Shown: positions 49,068 to 61,346 of the stretch, piece by piece
Layout of the letters: every line of letters starts with the position of its first letter
Position numbering within the stretch: the stretch's first letter is position 1
DNA from: Temnothorax longispinosus
Lineage: Eukaryota; Arthropoda; Insecta; Hymenoptera; Formicidae
Assembly: GCF_030848805.1 (NCBI RefSeq)
Contig: NC_092359.1
Location: forward strand, 23,479,205 to 23,543,204
DNA: 64,000 bases
Direction: 5' to 3'
Position numbers and translations under genes: made by a program
Notes under the pieces: generated by a model
The model's input: only the letters and a program-made list of their open reading frames with translations
What the model was told of the DNA's origin: nothing
Databases searched by the model: none

Positions 49068-50776
49068 TGTGTGAGTGTGAGTGTATGCGTGTGTGAGACG
49101 ACCGCCTTTTTCCTCTACTCCTATTTTGTACGTAGGGATTTCCGGATGTGTCGCCTCGGATCTTCCCGCGAACGGCAAACTTGACGATACGTTTCTTTTA
49201 ATCTCTACTCGTATCATATCGTTAACATTCAACAATTTATTTCTTTTGAACATATATTTACACAAGATTACAAAAAGATGAAAAGAGACAAATAAAGTGA
49301 ATCTCTTTTCTGCGTAAAATGATTTAGGATTAAATAATTATAAATTTGCTGATAAAAGTAATATACAGGATCGATTGTAGTCTCAATATGCATTATGTAA
49401 ATGAACTCATATTGAAGTTGAGTCGCGGGTATAAAGCAAATTAAGTAATTAAGTCGCGGAAGAAAATAATTTGCGTGATCGTCAACAATAAGGGTGAAGA
49501 GAGTAACGTGGGATAGTACCGCGATATAGACGGCGGGATACGTTAGCATCCGTTTTATTCTAAATCCTTTTATTCTAGTCGAAAAACTTTCGCATGATGC
49601 ATCCATTGAACCGAGTATCAATACGACGCGCAATGACGCAATGACGAAGATTATAGAAGCTTATGTTAGAGCAGTTAGAGTGTCGCGTTCTCGAGTTATC
49701 GCACACGTACACGATTACGTGTACAAGTCCGTAGAAAGAAACGTACATTCAAGAAACGACAGAGGTGTATATTCCTTCTTTTAAAAAGGATTTTTAATGA
49801 TAAAAATATTAAATATACATAAATCGAGCACAGAGAAAGGTAAACGACCTCCGACAAACGCGTCCGAGAAGCTTACCGATATCTCGACGGAGACCGTCGA
49901 GACGACTGACTTAGGTATCCGTGTACCCTATTATGGTAGGCCCAGGTAGGACTGGTAGGGCTGTGACACACGGACGATTGGGACGTATTAACGCGTTGTC
50001 GATCTACGCGCCTCATTATCAGTCGCGCGTAATACCACACCATAATCCTTAATTGATAACTGATATACCTTTTCCCGCAACTCGTGCGAAAAATCGCGTC
50101 ATAAATATTATTTTTAATCCAAAGTTAACTTGTACGTCTCCGATTGTGAGTGGAACTAGTGGAAGGTAGGTATATCTCTCGTTAAAAAATGTTTCGCTCA
50201 TTTCGTATAGGACTAATAGCTAGGACCTTTTATAGCATCTATAGAGGATTAACTCTCGCCCCTCCCTCCCTCCTTCCCTCCTTGTCTGTCTTGTTTACAA
50301 AGCTGCGCTAATCTAATGCAAGGCAAGGTAAGGCAGGCGCGTGCACGATGATAAACACGTGTTTAACGCGGTCGCATATCAAAAAATTATTCGATCGAGC
50401 TCCTTCTTGCACCGTGTGCGACCGGTTATGTGTCGCACGATACGTCGACGAGCGGTGTATTTATTTAATTTCTTTTCCGCAAAGAATAATGAGAGATATT
50501 GACCCGTGGTTTCTTAAATCAAAGCACGTGGTAAAAGCTATATATTCAGCAACCCTGATGACACAAATGGGGCGGCGCGAAGAAAACTCGAGCGAACGAC
50601 AAGCGACAAGCATAAAGAGTCCGCGCGCGCAAGAGTACGAGCTACGAGGACGGAAACTGAAAACGCAGAGCTGGGTGAGCGCACACACCACACACGCACA
50701 TACGCACACATTGCACGAGAAGGTATAGCTACATGCTACACCCCCCGCGCCTTGACCCTCCCGGACTCGGATGACT

Positions 50777-50804
50777 GTTGAACGTTGAACGTTGAACGTT
50801 GAAC
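50777..50804. repeat. GTTGAAC heptamer repeat
   Basis: Four exact tandem copies of GTTGAAC. Confidence 0.9.
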
Positions 50805-51170
50805 GCTGACAAAAATAGCGGCGCGATGGCATTACGCACCTATAGATACAACGAGCGTCGGCGTCAACCGGACGAGAGGAAGAGCCGACACCCGACATCC
50901 GACATTCCCTTCCCGAGACATCCCTCGACACGAGGCGAGGAATCATCCCGCTCTACCACTTCCGGCCATCCGGCCTGGATCCAACCGATCCAAGCATTCA
51001 CGCTACTATATACCTACAGTCTACGTGCCTACGACCTACGATATTTATGTTCTACTGATCTATTCTTCAACACGTTAAATTAAAATTCATATAAGCTCTT
51101 GCGAAATGCTCTAGCGATATATATGCATTATCTATTGACGTGATAGCTACAGTATGTATATTTATATTAC

Positions 51171-51197
51171 GTACACTGCCCGTCAATGATTCCTTTC
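51171..51197. mobile_element. Copy 2 of the dispersed 27-bp repeat
   Basis: 25 of 27 positions agree with 46364-46390, in the same orientation. Similarity falls away after the CTTTC. Probably a fragment of the same transposon family. Confidence 0.4.
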
Positions 51198-51358
51198 CAG
51201 GCTCCCTTCCAGGCTAACGGGCGCGCCGTGTTAGCAACTGGAAGCCTTGGAGTTGAAAAAGGAACAAAATTGCGCTTTGGAGCTCAATAGCAAATTCATA
51301 AAATAAAATCCGGTCTTCTGGTTGCGTGTAACTCATATAGCTGTATTTTGCATTTCAG

Positions 51359-51514
51359 CTCGATTGTTACCGAATGCACCGTAAAACAGGAGGCTCGTCA
51401 AATTGAGGTGGGAAAGTATGAGATCTAGAGACTCCGTCGTCTATACTCCGATATCCCTTGGACCCGACACTGACGATGAGGAGACGTTGGTCAACGAGGA
51501 AGTCTACAAAAATG
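51359..51514 (+). CDS. Probable first coding exon of an unidentified gene (partial)
   Basis: An exon bounded by acceptor TTTTGCATTTCAG and by GTGATT after 51514. ATG at 51418 opens 32 codons plus one base, beginning MRSRDSVVYTPISLG and ending ETLVNEEVYKN. The acidic, non-repetitive composition and good start context (AAGT before ATG) suggest a real N-terminus. A short upstream ORF (51374-51406) precedes it. Earlier leader exons at 45586 and 47829 could feed the acceptor. The next coding exon was not found in the window, so the product cannot be named. It ends in the same phase as the exon at 60790, which may be an alternative start of the same gene. Confidence 0.5.
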
Positions 51515-53957
51515 GTGATTATTAAAAAAATCTGTCTGAAAAACCTCTACATTACATATAGGAAATTTGCAACATCTTATGTAGTTCCTTGTCTACGATA
51601 TATACTATTCGTCTTTTAATGTCTTCCAACATATGTATGGTCGGTACAAGTATATCAGAGTGAGCAGTGAGCAGCAAGATGGTTTGAATTACCGTTGGAA
51701 TTTCCGTTTATTCCGTGTCATCTCTTGAAAAGAGTGAGCGTTACTTGATAACGGTAATCAGTATTGCGATAAGTAATATTTAGATAATTCTTAATTACGC
51801 AAATGAATTAATTACAAGTCGATAAAAATGTGTGCTTGTGAACTAGGGAGGGAGAGAGGGAGAGAGAGAGGCGAGCGCGGAGTGAATATGATACACACAT
51901 ACACACACACGTATAAATATTATTATATTACTGACCAAGTCAAGCAGGATGTGATTGGAAATTGAGGATACCCAAACGGGAGAAACTCTGAGTCAGCGCA
52001 CCTACGCCACTTCCGAATTTGAACGCAAAGGGATCGTAATATATGTAGGTTTTGCACACGTGGGTGTGTAAGATGTACACGTAACTCAATTTGCTCGTAT
52101 ACGTAGGCTAATATTTTTTAATAATAATAATAATATTATTATTATTATTAAAGTGCAACAATAAGAGTTATTGTAAACAAGAGCAGAAATATCGCAGATA
52201 GTTGCGCCTCAAAAGGTGAGCAGTCAGCAATAATGCTATGAATATAAGAGGACCGCAGACGAACGTAATCGACGTAATTAAGATTCTTCGATTCGTCACG
52301 GACAAATCAAATCGCTATTTCAATTCAGAAAAGAAATCTCTAAGATATCTATTATGTACTACAAGTATAACGTCTTCTTCTCTTATTGTAGCTTGACAGC
52401 TTGACTTGATATATGTAATTATACATTAGCGGCGTTAATCGTGATACGCTGTTTTCGTAAAACATCTCGCGACGATCTCTGCTTTTTAATCTTATGCAGA
52501 ACACGTAGCGAACACATGTCACGTACCAAGTAAACGCATATAAAACGACAAAGTTTTATCTCCTCGTCAGATCCTCGATCTTAAACACGTAGGTATACAA
52601 TCCCTCGGCGAAAAGAAAACTACGAATCGGATCAAATACCGTAGTTTACATATAGTTTACTTGGTTGACCAAGGTCTAATTGATTATTGCTTTACACAGT
52701 CTTTTTTTTTTAATTTTTAATTTTTAATGTCAACAGCAGTGTTCTGGGGAGTCAAATTAAAATGACTAATTAATCAAGGTTTTTATATACATGATAGGAT
52801 ATTCGTGCGTGTTATATATTCTTAATGTTCAATTATTTATAATCCAATAGATAGGAAGAAAGAGAGGTAGAGAATAATAAATATGAAATGTGATGCCGAT
52901 CTCAAGCCGATTAAGATATTGGTTTAGTTTGTGACACATATGCTGCAACAACTGCAGCAGTTACGGTAACTAGGAAATGAGCGATAATGTATGGCACATT
53001 CTGTAGGTTTATATCAGGTATAATAATATACAATAAGTATAATACGTGCATTATTTTTGCGTATGCGAGTGCAGGTGCGTGTGTTATACGCACGTAAAAT
53101 GGCAATCGAGAGTCGGTCTTCTCTCGATAATATATATATTGTACAAATTGTTGATCGCGTAACGTTTGTAACGCATGCCCACGTAGGTCGATCTTTGGTC
53201 TCTTTCTCTATCGCATCTTTTATGTAGGATTAAGAACGATATCGATTTACATCTCGTAATATTTCAGAACGCGTCTCGTTGTATATAGAGAGCTAAGCTA
53301 AAGACGCTAGATCTTTAAAGAGTTGCAGAAATTAGTCGTCTCTTTTCGAATTATCATCTTTTAATAACATTGTATCGCGATATCGCGACTTAACTGAAAT
53401 TTCGCGAGAGAAATCTTTGAGAATTTAACATGTCGTCGATCTCCGGCTATTCAACGAGACAGGAAATGAACAGATAAGCGAATAATTGCTGCGGGAGAGG
53501 AGAGAAAGGCGATAGAACGTGGGGAGAACTCCCCTTGAGGCTCGAGACAATAATCGTAAGACGTAAGACGTAAGACATGGTCGAGCTGATGCGTACACAC
53601 ATCACGTATGTATTTCTGAGCGCGATAACGTCGTGCGCACGTGCACGCGCGCTTGGTTATCTACAGGCCGGGCCTCGTAATGACAATGAGTCGTACTCGC
53701 CTACTCGCTCCGAGCTCCGACGCGACGAGGTACGGGACGTACGGTTTTCGCGATTCAAGTGTATCAGGCCTTGAATGAAAGAAGGATACGAGCGAATGAA
53801 TGAACCTGGGGAGCAGGCGCGAGAGTGTCGCGGCGCGCGTGGGCGAGGGCGAATACGAAGGAATTCGCGTACGTGTCTGTCTCTGGAATAACGTGAACGT
53901 CGTGAACGTGCCACTTTGGTAAGTTAAAGTAATTTTCATGCTTTTATTTCTAGGCAA

Positions 53958-53981
53958 AACAGTGCGTTGCAACGCACTGTT
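53958..53981. repeat. 24-bp perfect palindrome
   Basis: AACAGTGCGTTG is followed immediately by its exact reverse complement, with no spacer. Confidence 0.9.
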
Positions 53982-54413
53982 ACTTTCAAAATATCTACGA
54001 TACGCGTACGAAATTAAATAACAATATGTAAATATGTAAACGTAAAACTTTGGCGCGTAACGGCCTAATCTAGTTGTAAACGTGCGTGAAAATTAACGAT
54101 TATCGCTTCTCGCTTCACTGCATGCATGTGTCACAGAAGAATCATCACGCATAGGTTTGCAAGATTTTAAAGGAAGAAGTAAGTACAGATTTATCAATAT
54201 CAGACACGTGATGACGTGATGACGTGATGACGTTTTGGGTGCGAGGTGCGAGTCGCGAGACGCATTACACCTACGTCGTAACTCGGAACGAGCGCGAGCG
54301 GAGAGTCCAGGGCAGAGAAGACAGGTCGTCGCGTGCTTTTACGTTGTACAACGTTAAACGTTATACAGACTTAATACGCGGTCGCGGTTGACCGGTGCGA
54401 ATGTAACAATTCA

Positions 54414-54608
54414 GTGGAAAACCGGTGTGCGGCGTGCGCCTCTCGCGCACGCATCCTTCTACTAAGTACCCGCTCGTCCTATACGCGCCACGCCACGCGT
54501 AAAATCACGCTTACCTTTGTAAACGTAGGGGCGCGGGGCGTACGATTCGCGTGTGGATGCTACGTGGGCGGACGAGATATCCCGTGTTATCGCTCTGTCG
54601 ATTCCGCG
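54414..54608 (+). other. Possible untranslated first exon with strong donor
   Basis: A CpG-rich stretch ends TTCCGCG followed by GTAAGT. Its end (CCGCG then donor) is like the block ending at 45586. Both could be alternative leader exons of a plus-strand gene. No conserved peptide is seen. Confidence 0.3.
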
Positions 54609-55461
54609 GTAAGTACACGGAGAAAATCCTAGAGATCCTGTCCCACGTACGTCGCGCTAGCGAGCGCGGGGCACTGATACCTGACACGGAAAACTACAAC
54701 TCTACACATAAGTAGGAATTTATTATTATACTAAGTCTTACTTTTGTCAACTAACTCCGCGTATTTATCTTTAACTTGGCGATTCGAATAATTAAATAAT
54801 TTTAAAGAGCCGATGTGTGCGTTAATCCTGGACCGCCAAGCTTCCATTCGCGAAAGTTTATAGAGGTTTACGAACAGTTTCTCCTTCGAGAATATACATT
54901 TATGTACCTTGTATGTATAAGATCCAACGAATCTCTCTCATTTGAACAAATATTTTTTGAAGCGGAAAACAGTCTCTTGCTTTCCAGAAGCTTGTGTCGG
55001 TACTCGTGAAACGGTAGTCGAGCTTTCGACTATACCGATACTAGGATATTTACCGCGGTATTACAACTGCCGCTAATAGCTAATTTACATGCAACGCCGC
55101 GCGCGAATCCTGATGAAACATATATAAATTTCCTACGGATTGATGTTAAAATGTTAATTTTATTCGTTAAAAATGGAAAGAAATGTCCCGTCGCACGCTG
55201 TAGATAGTTGTAGGCCGATTTCCAAAATTTATAGTGAGCACAATTCGTTTGATTGACGACGATCGACCAAATGGGATGGACTGGTTTGGGGCGATGAGAA
55301 AAGTAAGCTATTTAAGATATTATATATAAAGCAGTTTCAAAACAAACTAAAAACACTTTCTATCATTGGTAAAAAATAATTAGTGGTATAAATTTGATTT
55401 TTTACGCGCTACCGAAAACGCACGATACCGCGAACGTATCGCAATCGGGCGTGTTAGCTGT

Positions 55462-55465
<4 letters not shown>

Positions 55466-55514
<49 letters not shown>
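55466..55514. repeat. (TA)n microsatellite
   Basis: 49-bp TA tract. Confidence 0.95.
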
Positions 55515-55517
<3 letters not shown>

Positions 55518-56413
55518 GCGATATATTTTCATAAAGACTCGAGAAAACGTAGCCGCGAATTAACGAATTAGTAAATTAGCGGTGCAGCTGACTCTGGGTC
55601 GTCGACGTGCAAACGTATACAGAGGTAACTTTTGCACCTTTCTACTTGTAGGCTAGTGCAGCGGATGCGAGTGGGCGGACCGGGATCCAGGTAGGCAGAG
55701 CCCACGTTGAAACGAGCATCGGTAATTAAACGGGCACCTTGCTCGACAGACTCGTCATTAAAAACAACGACGACGACGACGACGATTCGTCGATCGACAG
55801 AACTCTAATAAAAATTTCCGAATTTTGAAAAAGGGGGGCCAACTTCACAGACATAAAATAAAATTAATACATAAATTGATTAACCGATCAAAGCGATTTT
55901 TTTTGTAAGCTTTGTTTACATTTGTAGAATGAAAGAGATGGATTTCAAACTTTGTTCAGATACGGAGCTAGCTCGAAGCAGCTAGAGTCCACTAATTTTT
56001 AGATGTTAATTTAAAGTTTGGAACAAAGCGATAAAAGCTTTCGTAGCCCGATCTCGTCGTAACGAGATACAGGCTGACTGTATGTATCGGTATGTATTGG
56101 TAAAGGCTTAGGGGCACAGGAGACTTCGTGCCTCGGCAAGTGTGTTGCAAGACGGGCCTTATACGGATCTTCCGACGCGACGCGACACGACGCGACGCAA
56201 GGTTCAGTCTCGAGCAAAAAGAACCGTTGCGTCGCGCTGCGGCCTATACTATAACACGCGGTCGGTGGATCTCGTGGATCTCACCGGCGCGCGGCGGCAC
56301 CATTCGCTGAATACCAACGTCACATTCGACGCTTTAACGAAAAAATGTAACTAAGTATTTACTCGTTTTACGAACAATTTTTTATACTTTGTTTTATTAT
56401 AAAATTTATACTT

Positions 56414-56415
<2 letters not shown>

Positions 56416-56474
<59 letters not shown>
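56416..56474. repeat. (GA)n microsatellite, longest in the window
   Basis: 59-bp uninterrupted AG/GA tract, likely polymorphic. Confidence 0.97.
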
Positions 56475-56477
<3 letters not shown>

Positions 56478-59400
56478 TAGAAAAAGCGATAGGTATAGTG
56501 TAAAAATTGTTTCGAGATTTCATTTCATTACCTTTCCTTTCCTGAAACGCTGAAGATTAGAAATCCATTTTGCATAATGTTGCATTTTAACAATCAATTT
56601 TCAATGCTTCTAACAATAAAGTCTCTCTGTGTTTATGTATTCGTGACAATAGCAAATGCGCGTGATGGCTATTGAACAGCATTTTACAAGACCGAAAATT
56701 ATTCGCGTTAGTTGAAGCTCGACCGGCGTATTAAGTACAATTGGATGCGTGGGCAACGTTAAACGTTAAATTGTTCCGCTAATCGTCACGATAGGAGACG
56801 ATGCGACAAGATTACTCGCCCACGAGCGAGTTTCCTGCAGGACTGACGAAAACATGCGTTACACGCGGCTTGGATATAATTGCGGGATAAATAATAATCA
56901 TGGTAATTAAGTGGGCAAGGAACGACATAAATAATAAGTTTAAATACTGCTCCTCCTCCCCCCCCTCCGTCCGATAATCATTTGCAATTACTGTGCAGCG
57001 TTTTCTATTCTTTGCGGACGAGTGTGTGTGTGTGTCGAGTATTGGTAATGTGAAATCCCAACAAATCTCTCGATGATAACAATTAACTATTATCGCATGT
57101 CACTGACAAAATATTACGGATATCCGAGAAAAGTCGGATATATATAAAAATATATCAGTCGATGGAAAGAAGAAAAAGAAACGTCTCGAGAGTTTATAAA
57201 TCGCAGCCACGAAATGAACAGGTGCGTTAAATCGGCCGCGCATTTATATAGCTTACTAATAAACGTCTTAGCTGCAACCACGAGATTTCTCTTGCACTGA
57301 TCGTGAGAGCGTTCGCCATATTTTTATCGTGACGCGACGTTAATAAATGTGAAAGTGGAATGTCGCGGATAATCACGGAATAGCCATTACTCAAAAAGTC
57401 GATTTTTAATCGTCTCTTCGTATCACTCATGGCAACGTGTTTCAGTCATGTTTCAGTCATTTCAGTGTTTCATAATATTGGAAATTTGCGATGTTGATTA
57501 ACAAACTATCTGTGCGTGTTCTATTAAGTCTTTGGTAACTTTTTGATTTTGATCTTAATCTCTTAATTTTTCTCATGTGTTTATATTCCTGCTCTTGACC
57601 GTAACACTTTTAATGTCAACAAATATTTGCGCGATAGATTCATACTAACAATTATAAATGTATTCAAGTATAATACATTTCATCGTTGTACACTTTAACT
57701 CGTCATTTGCGAATATCTTGCTAAAAAGGAACCTGTTTAAAGTTTATATCACGGCCTCTTTACACAACTTGTATCACAATCTTCGCACGTCTTCAAACAA
57801 GTCCACTGTTCGGTCATCAGTAAAAATTTTGATTCTTGCAATTGCACGAATTACCACGTCAACAGTTTAAATCACCAGCTTTCGCGTCGACAAACACTCC
57901 ATGAATTTCACATTGCTGCGCAATAATGTGGTTTCCGTGAAAATTATAGACTATATACCAGTCGATAAGATTGGTCGCGCGCGTTATTTCTATAACGTTT
58001 TTATTTTCACGTTATCCATTATGTATACCGTAGCCTATTATAACATAAATTATTACCAAAATGATAGATCCGTCAGACTTTTAAGATAAATGAATACGCT
58101 AGCCTAGTTAATTGGATCAGAAGTGTAAAAAAATTAATCGACAGGATATGTACAGCATTCAGTGACAGAGTCTCAAAATAACTCGAATAAGTAGTACATA
58201 ATACGTACGCAGCACTTAAATAAAGAAACAAAAATTTCTTTTTAAAAACAAATGTTTTGGGCTGATATACCGATTACGAGTCTCTCGGTTCTCAAGTACA
58301 CCAGAGAACGCGTATCGAATTCTTCAGAGTGGTATACGAACGAAATAATTTCTCCCTTTTTAAAAGAGAGTTAATCACAGAAGAGGGACGAAAAAATTTC
58401 TCTGAATCCCGTCATTCGGCAGGTAGAGCCCGTAGAAGCCCGAGGAGCCCATAGACTCTCGAGAACCCTCTCGCTCGCTGAAAGGTCTCCGACGCGGACG
58501 TCCCAGTCCCCCCACGCGGGCCCTACAGTCCGAGCGTTCATCGAATTGGTTCTACGAGCTTATAAGGGTCAGCGAACGTCGTGGAAGTCGAGCTCTCTCA
58601 TTTGTAACAAATTTCCTTTCTTAATTGTTCCAGAATTTTATAATACAATTTTTACCGTAAGATATTTAAAACGCAAAATCTCTCGCGAGTATAGATTATG
58701 CAGAATCTTGGAATGCATCGCCATTTCTTTTCCAATTGCTTCTTCCGTCATCTGCACTAAAAATCAAACTTACAGACAGATCGGACCTTGCTACTTGTCA
58801 TAAACTTGTCGAGATGGAAATGATTGATGACTTTGCCAATTGTCAAAGACAGGCACAACAGACCGCGGTACATATACATTTGTAGATAAATAGGAAAAGC
58901 GGATAGCTTACAAAACAAATTAGCTGTATATCTGAATCTTTCAACTCGCGACTAACGAATCACGAGGCTTTGCGAATCGCGAACTGAACGAATAATGATC
59001 TGAAAGCGATCACGCGAAACTTGAAACTTGACACTCGGCATGATCGCCTAAACTCGGCTAAATCAAAGATGGAACAAACGGTGAATGCACCCGGGAGCTT
59101 TCTCCATGTATCCTTTCTCTTTTTCGTTGGGATAATCGAAGCCCCGTTTTCGATAGCCGTTTTCATAGTCTCAGGATTTTTGTAGACTCTCGACGTGGAC
59201 CTTCCAACGCCGACCCAAAAGAGGAGAAAAATATCCGAGCGCATGTAAAGATCGTATATTAGGCTGATTGTGAGATGTGAAAGTAGAAAGTAATGTTTCG
59301 CGAGTACAAATGCTAAACGCGATCCTAAAGAGCGCGGACGCACTTGTCGCACGCGGAAGCCGAGCGCCCGCGCCGGCTCGTCCACCAATATCTTTCTATA

Positions 59401-59800
59401 TATCGCTATTGTACGTCGCCGTCGCGATCTTTTACGATTTATGATGAATACACCAACGTTTGTAAGAATATATTGTATTATATACATGAAAGACAATTTC
59501 ATTCTTCTTACGTGTATCCTACATTATAACATATCGAAAAGTGTAATATATAGGTAATATATAAAGCTACGAATGAGAAATCTATTCGGCGTTTTCCAAT
59601 TTTACTCGTACGCCAACGGTCGCTTCCGCTTTATTTATTTCTTTTCCAAACGCATTTTCCATATGGAAAGTTTTGCTGGTTTTACGAGTGACGAGTTTTT
59701 AGCGATTGATAAAATCGCGGGTTTAGATTGGGCAAAACGGCACGTTTTACGCACGTAGAAAACCGGAAAGTGACAACTTTCATGATAGCGCGTAAGACTT

Positions 59801-59944
59801 GCATTTAACGTATACGCTTGTAAGACGTCAGAGCAGAAGACTTGGCGGCCAGTGGACGCGCACGCGCCGCTCTAGCGAGGCGGAGGATGAAAAGGACGCA
59901 GCGAGGGAGAGAAAGATTGATGGAGCGGATCGAGAGCGGGGGGG

Positions 59945-59982
<38 letters not shown>

Positions 59983-60789
59983 AAGAGGAACGGAGATAGA
60001 GAGTTCTCTCATTGTGAAAGAACGACCGTGAGGCGTGAGGATACTGAGGATCGGCAAAGTTGTCGGAGCGGTCGCGACCAAGCGACTCGAGTCAACTCAA
60101 CTCAACTCGACTCAACTCAACCGACCTGCCGGAGCTGCCGGGGCCGCTGGGGCTGTCGGCCAATCAGCCAACTCGGTCATCGCGCCGAGCTCAGCCACGC
60201 TGAAGCCGCTCAACCGCGTTGCGCTGCGCATCGTTGCTTCGCGCTGCTTCGCGCTGCGCTCGGCTGTGTAGCCTGGCACTCCTGCCTCCTACCTAGTGCC
60301 TGGCAGAAACTGGCGGCAGTCAGTGAGTCAGTGCGCCACGAACCTTCGTCGCGTGTTCGCGCGTTTGACATTTATCTTTCCATGCCGGTGCTTTGAGATA
60401 CAAATAGAAAAATGGAAAGAAGAAAGATGAGGAAAAGAGAATTATTACGACGCGCGAGATCAGTCGAGATCGCGTAGGTTTCCTTCTCACCCGTCGCGTA
60501 CGTGTTCCGCAATAGCCGCGAGTCGGAGACGGTCGTCAGGTCGTCAGGTGCGCGTTCCAATTTACCGTATCTCCATCAGCCATATTACGCGCGCTACTCC
60601 AGTTTGTGGATATGTGTGATGTGACTCGTGTGTATTACACCGTGCGATGTACGACAGTCTCTGCTGCCGGATTAAAGCATGCACGTATCTGCGCGTGAAG
60701 AAAAATAAAAAAGGAAGCATTTGAGAGAAGAGGAAAGTGAAAAAGAAAAAAGAAAGAAAGTGAAGAAGAGAAAGAGAGAGAGAAGCGAC
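59801..60789 (+). promoter_or_regulatory. CpG-rich promoter and 5' UTR of a plus-strand gene
   Basis: A CpG-rich block with a GA tract (59947-59979), CTCAA pentamers (60089-60120) and a CCAAT box at 60160-60164, followed by a purine-rich leader directly before the start codon at 60790. The composition contrasts with the AT-rich sequence on both sides. Confidence 0.45.
59947..59979. repeat. (GA)n microsatellite
   Basis: 33-bp GA tract preceded by a run of G. Confidence 0.95.
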
Positions 60790-60847
60790 ATGGCGCCCCC
60801 CGACAGATCGCCTCGCCCTAACTCCGGTCTCAGCCTCTCTGTGCTCG
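60790..60847 (+). CDS. Probable first coding exon of an unidentified gene (partial)
   Basis: ATG with good context (GCGACATGG) opens MAPPDRSPRPNSGLSLSVL plus one base, followed by a consensus GTAAGT donor. An in-frame ATG at 60721 would add a Lys/Glu/Arg-rich leader of 23 residues, judged less likely. The rest of the gene is not found to the right and probably lies beyond 64 kb. The exon ends in phase 1, like the exon at 51418-51514, so both could be alternative starts of one gene. The product is not recognised. Confidence 0.5.
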
Positions 60848-61298
60848 GTAAGTACTTTACGCCTCGGATTGTTCATTTTTTCAGTTTTTCTTCTTTACAA
60901 CATTTACTCGCAATTATTGTTTTTTAATATAGTCGCGAAACATAGTCGCAGTCAAGATTTACTCAATGCGTGATCTCGAGTATCCGAAAATTAAATTTCT
61001 CTAGGAAGTAAAGTTTTCAGGTGCGTGTTAAACTTGCGTGAACGAATCAAATCTATTCAACATTCAAAACACGTGTAGAATTGTGGCGAATTTTACATTC
61101 TAGTCATTGCATTCTATAGAAATTGCATGTTTCCATTCTCAAATATCTCGTGGCATACCTTTTTGATGAGGTATTGTGTGACAGCTTTAACAAAATAAAA
61201 GAAACTACTAGAATGTAGTACTTTTAGAGTTAATTACGAGACGCATCAGTGGCACCAGTAAGTTCTTGGTACATTCTCAACATGCAACAAAATTATGA

Positions 61299-61346
<48 letters not shown>

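Larger units (their letters stand above)
45587..51358. other. Probable intronic or intergenic sequence
   Basis: No recognised coding sequence in about 5.8 kb. It contains a candidate 37-nt exon (47793-47829), two copies of a 27-bp repeat (46364-46390 and 51171-51197), GA and CT tracts, and a four-copy GTTGAAC repeat (50777-50804). Confidence 0.45.
51515..59800. other. Probable large intron or intergenic region
   Basis: About 8.3 kb with no recognised coding sequence. It contains a possible leader exon with a GTAAGT donor at 54608, a 24-bp perfect palindrome (53958-53981), an ATT/AAT-rich inverted block (52117-52151), a TA tract (55466-55514) and a GA tract (56416-56474). A 180-residue minus frame (58960-59502) has no recognised domain. 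Confidence 0.45.

Noticed and set aside
50461..50946. 161-residue minus-strand ORF
   Set aside because: Low-complexity Cys/Ser/Arg-rich translation of CA and GTTGAAC repeats; no family resemblance.
58960..59502. 180-residue minus-strand ORF
   Set aside because: No recognised domain, splice context or homologue; the composition fits a chance ORF. It cannot be fully excluded.
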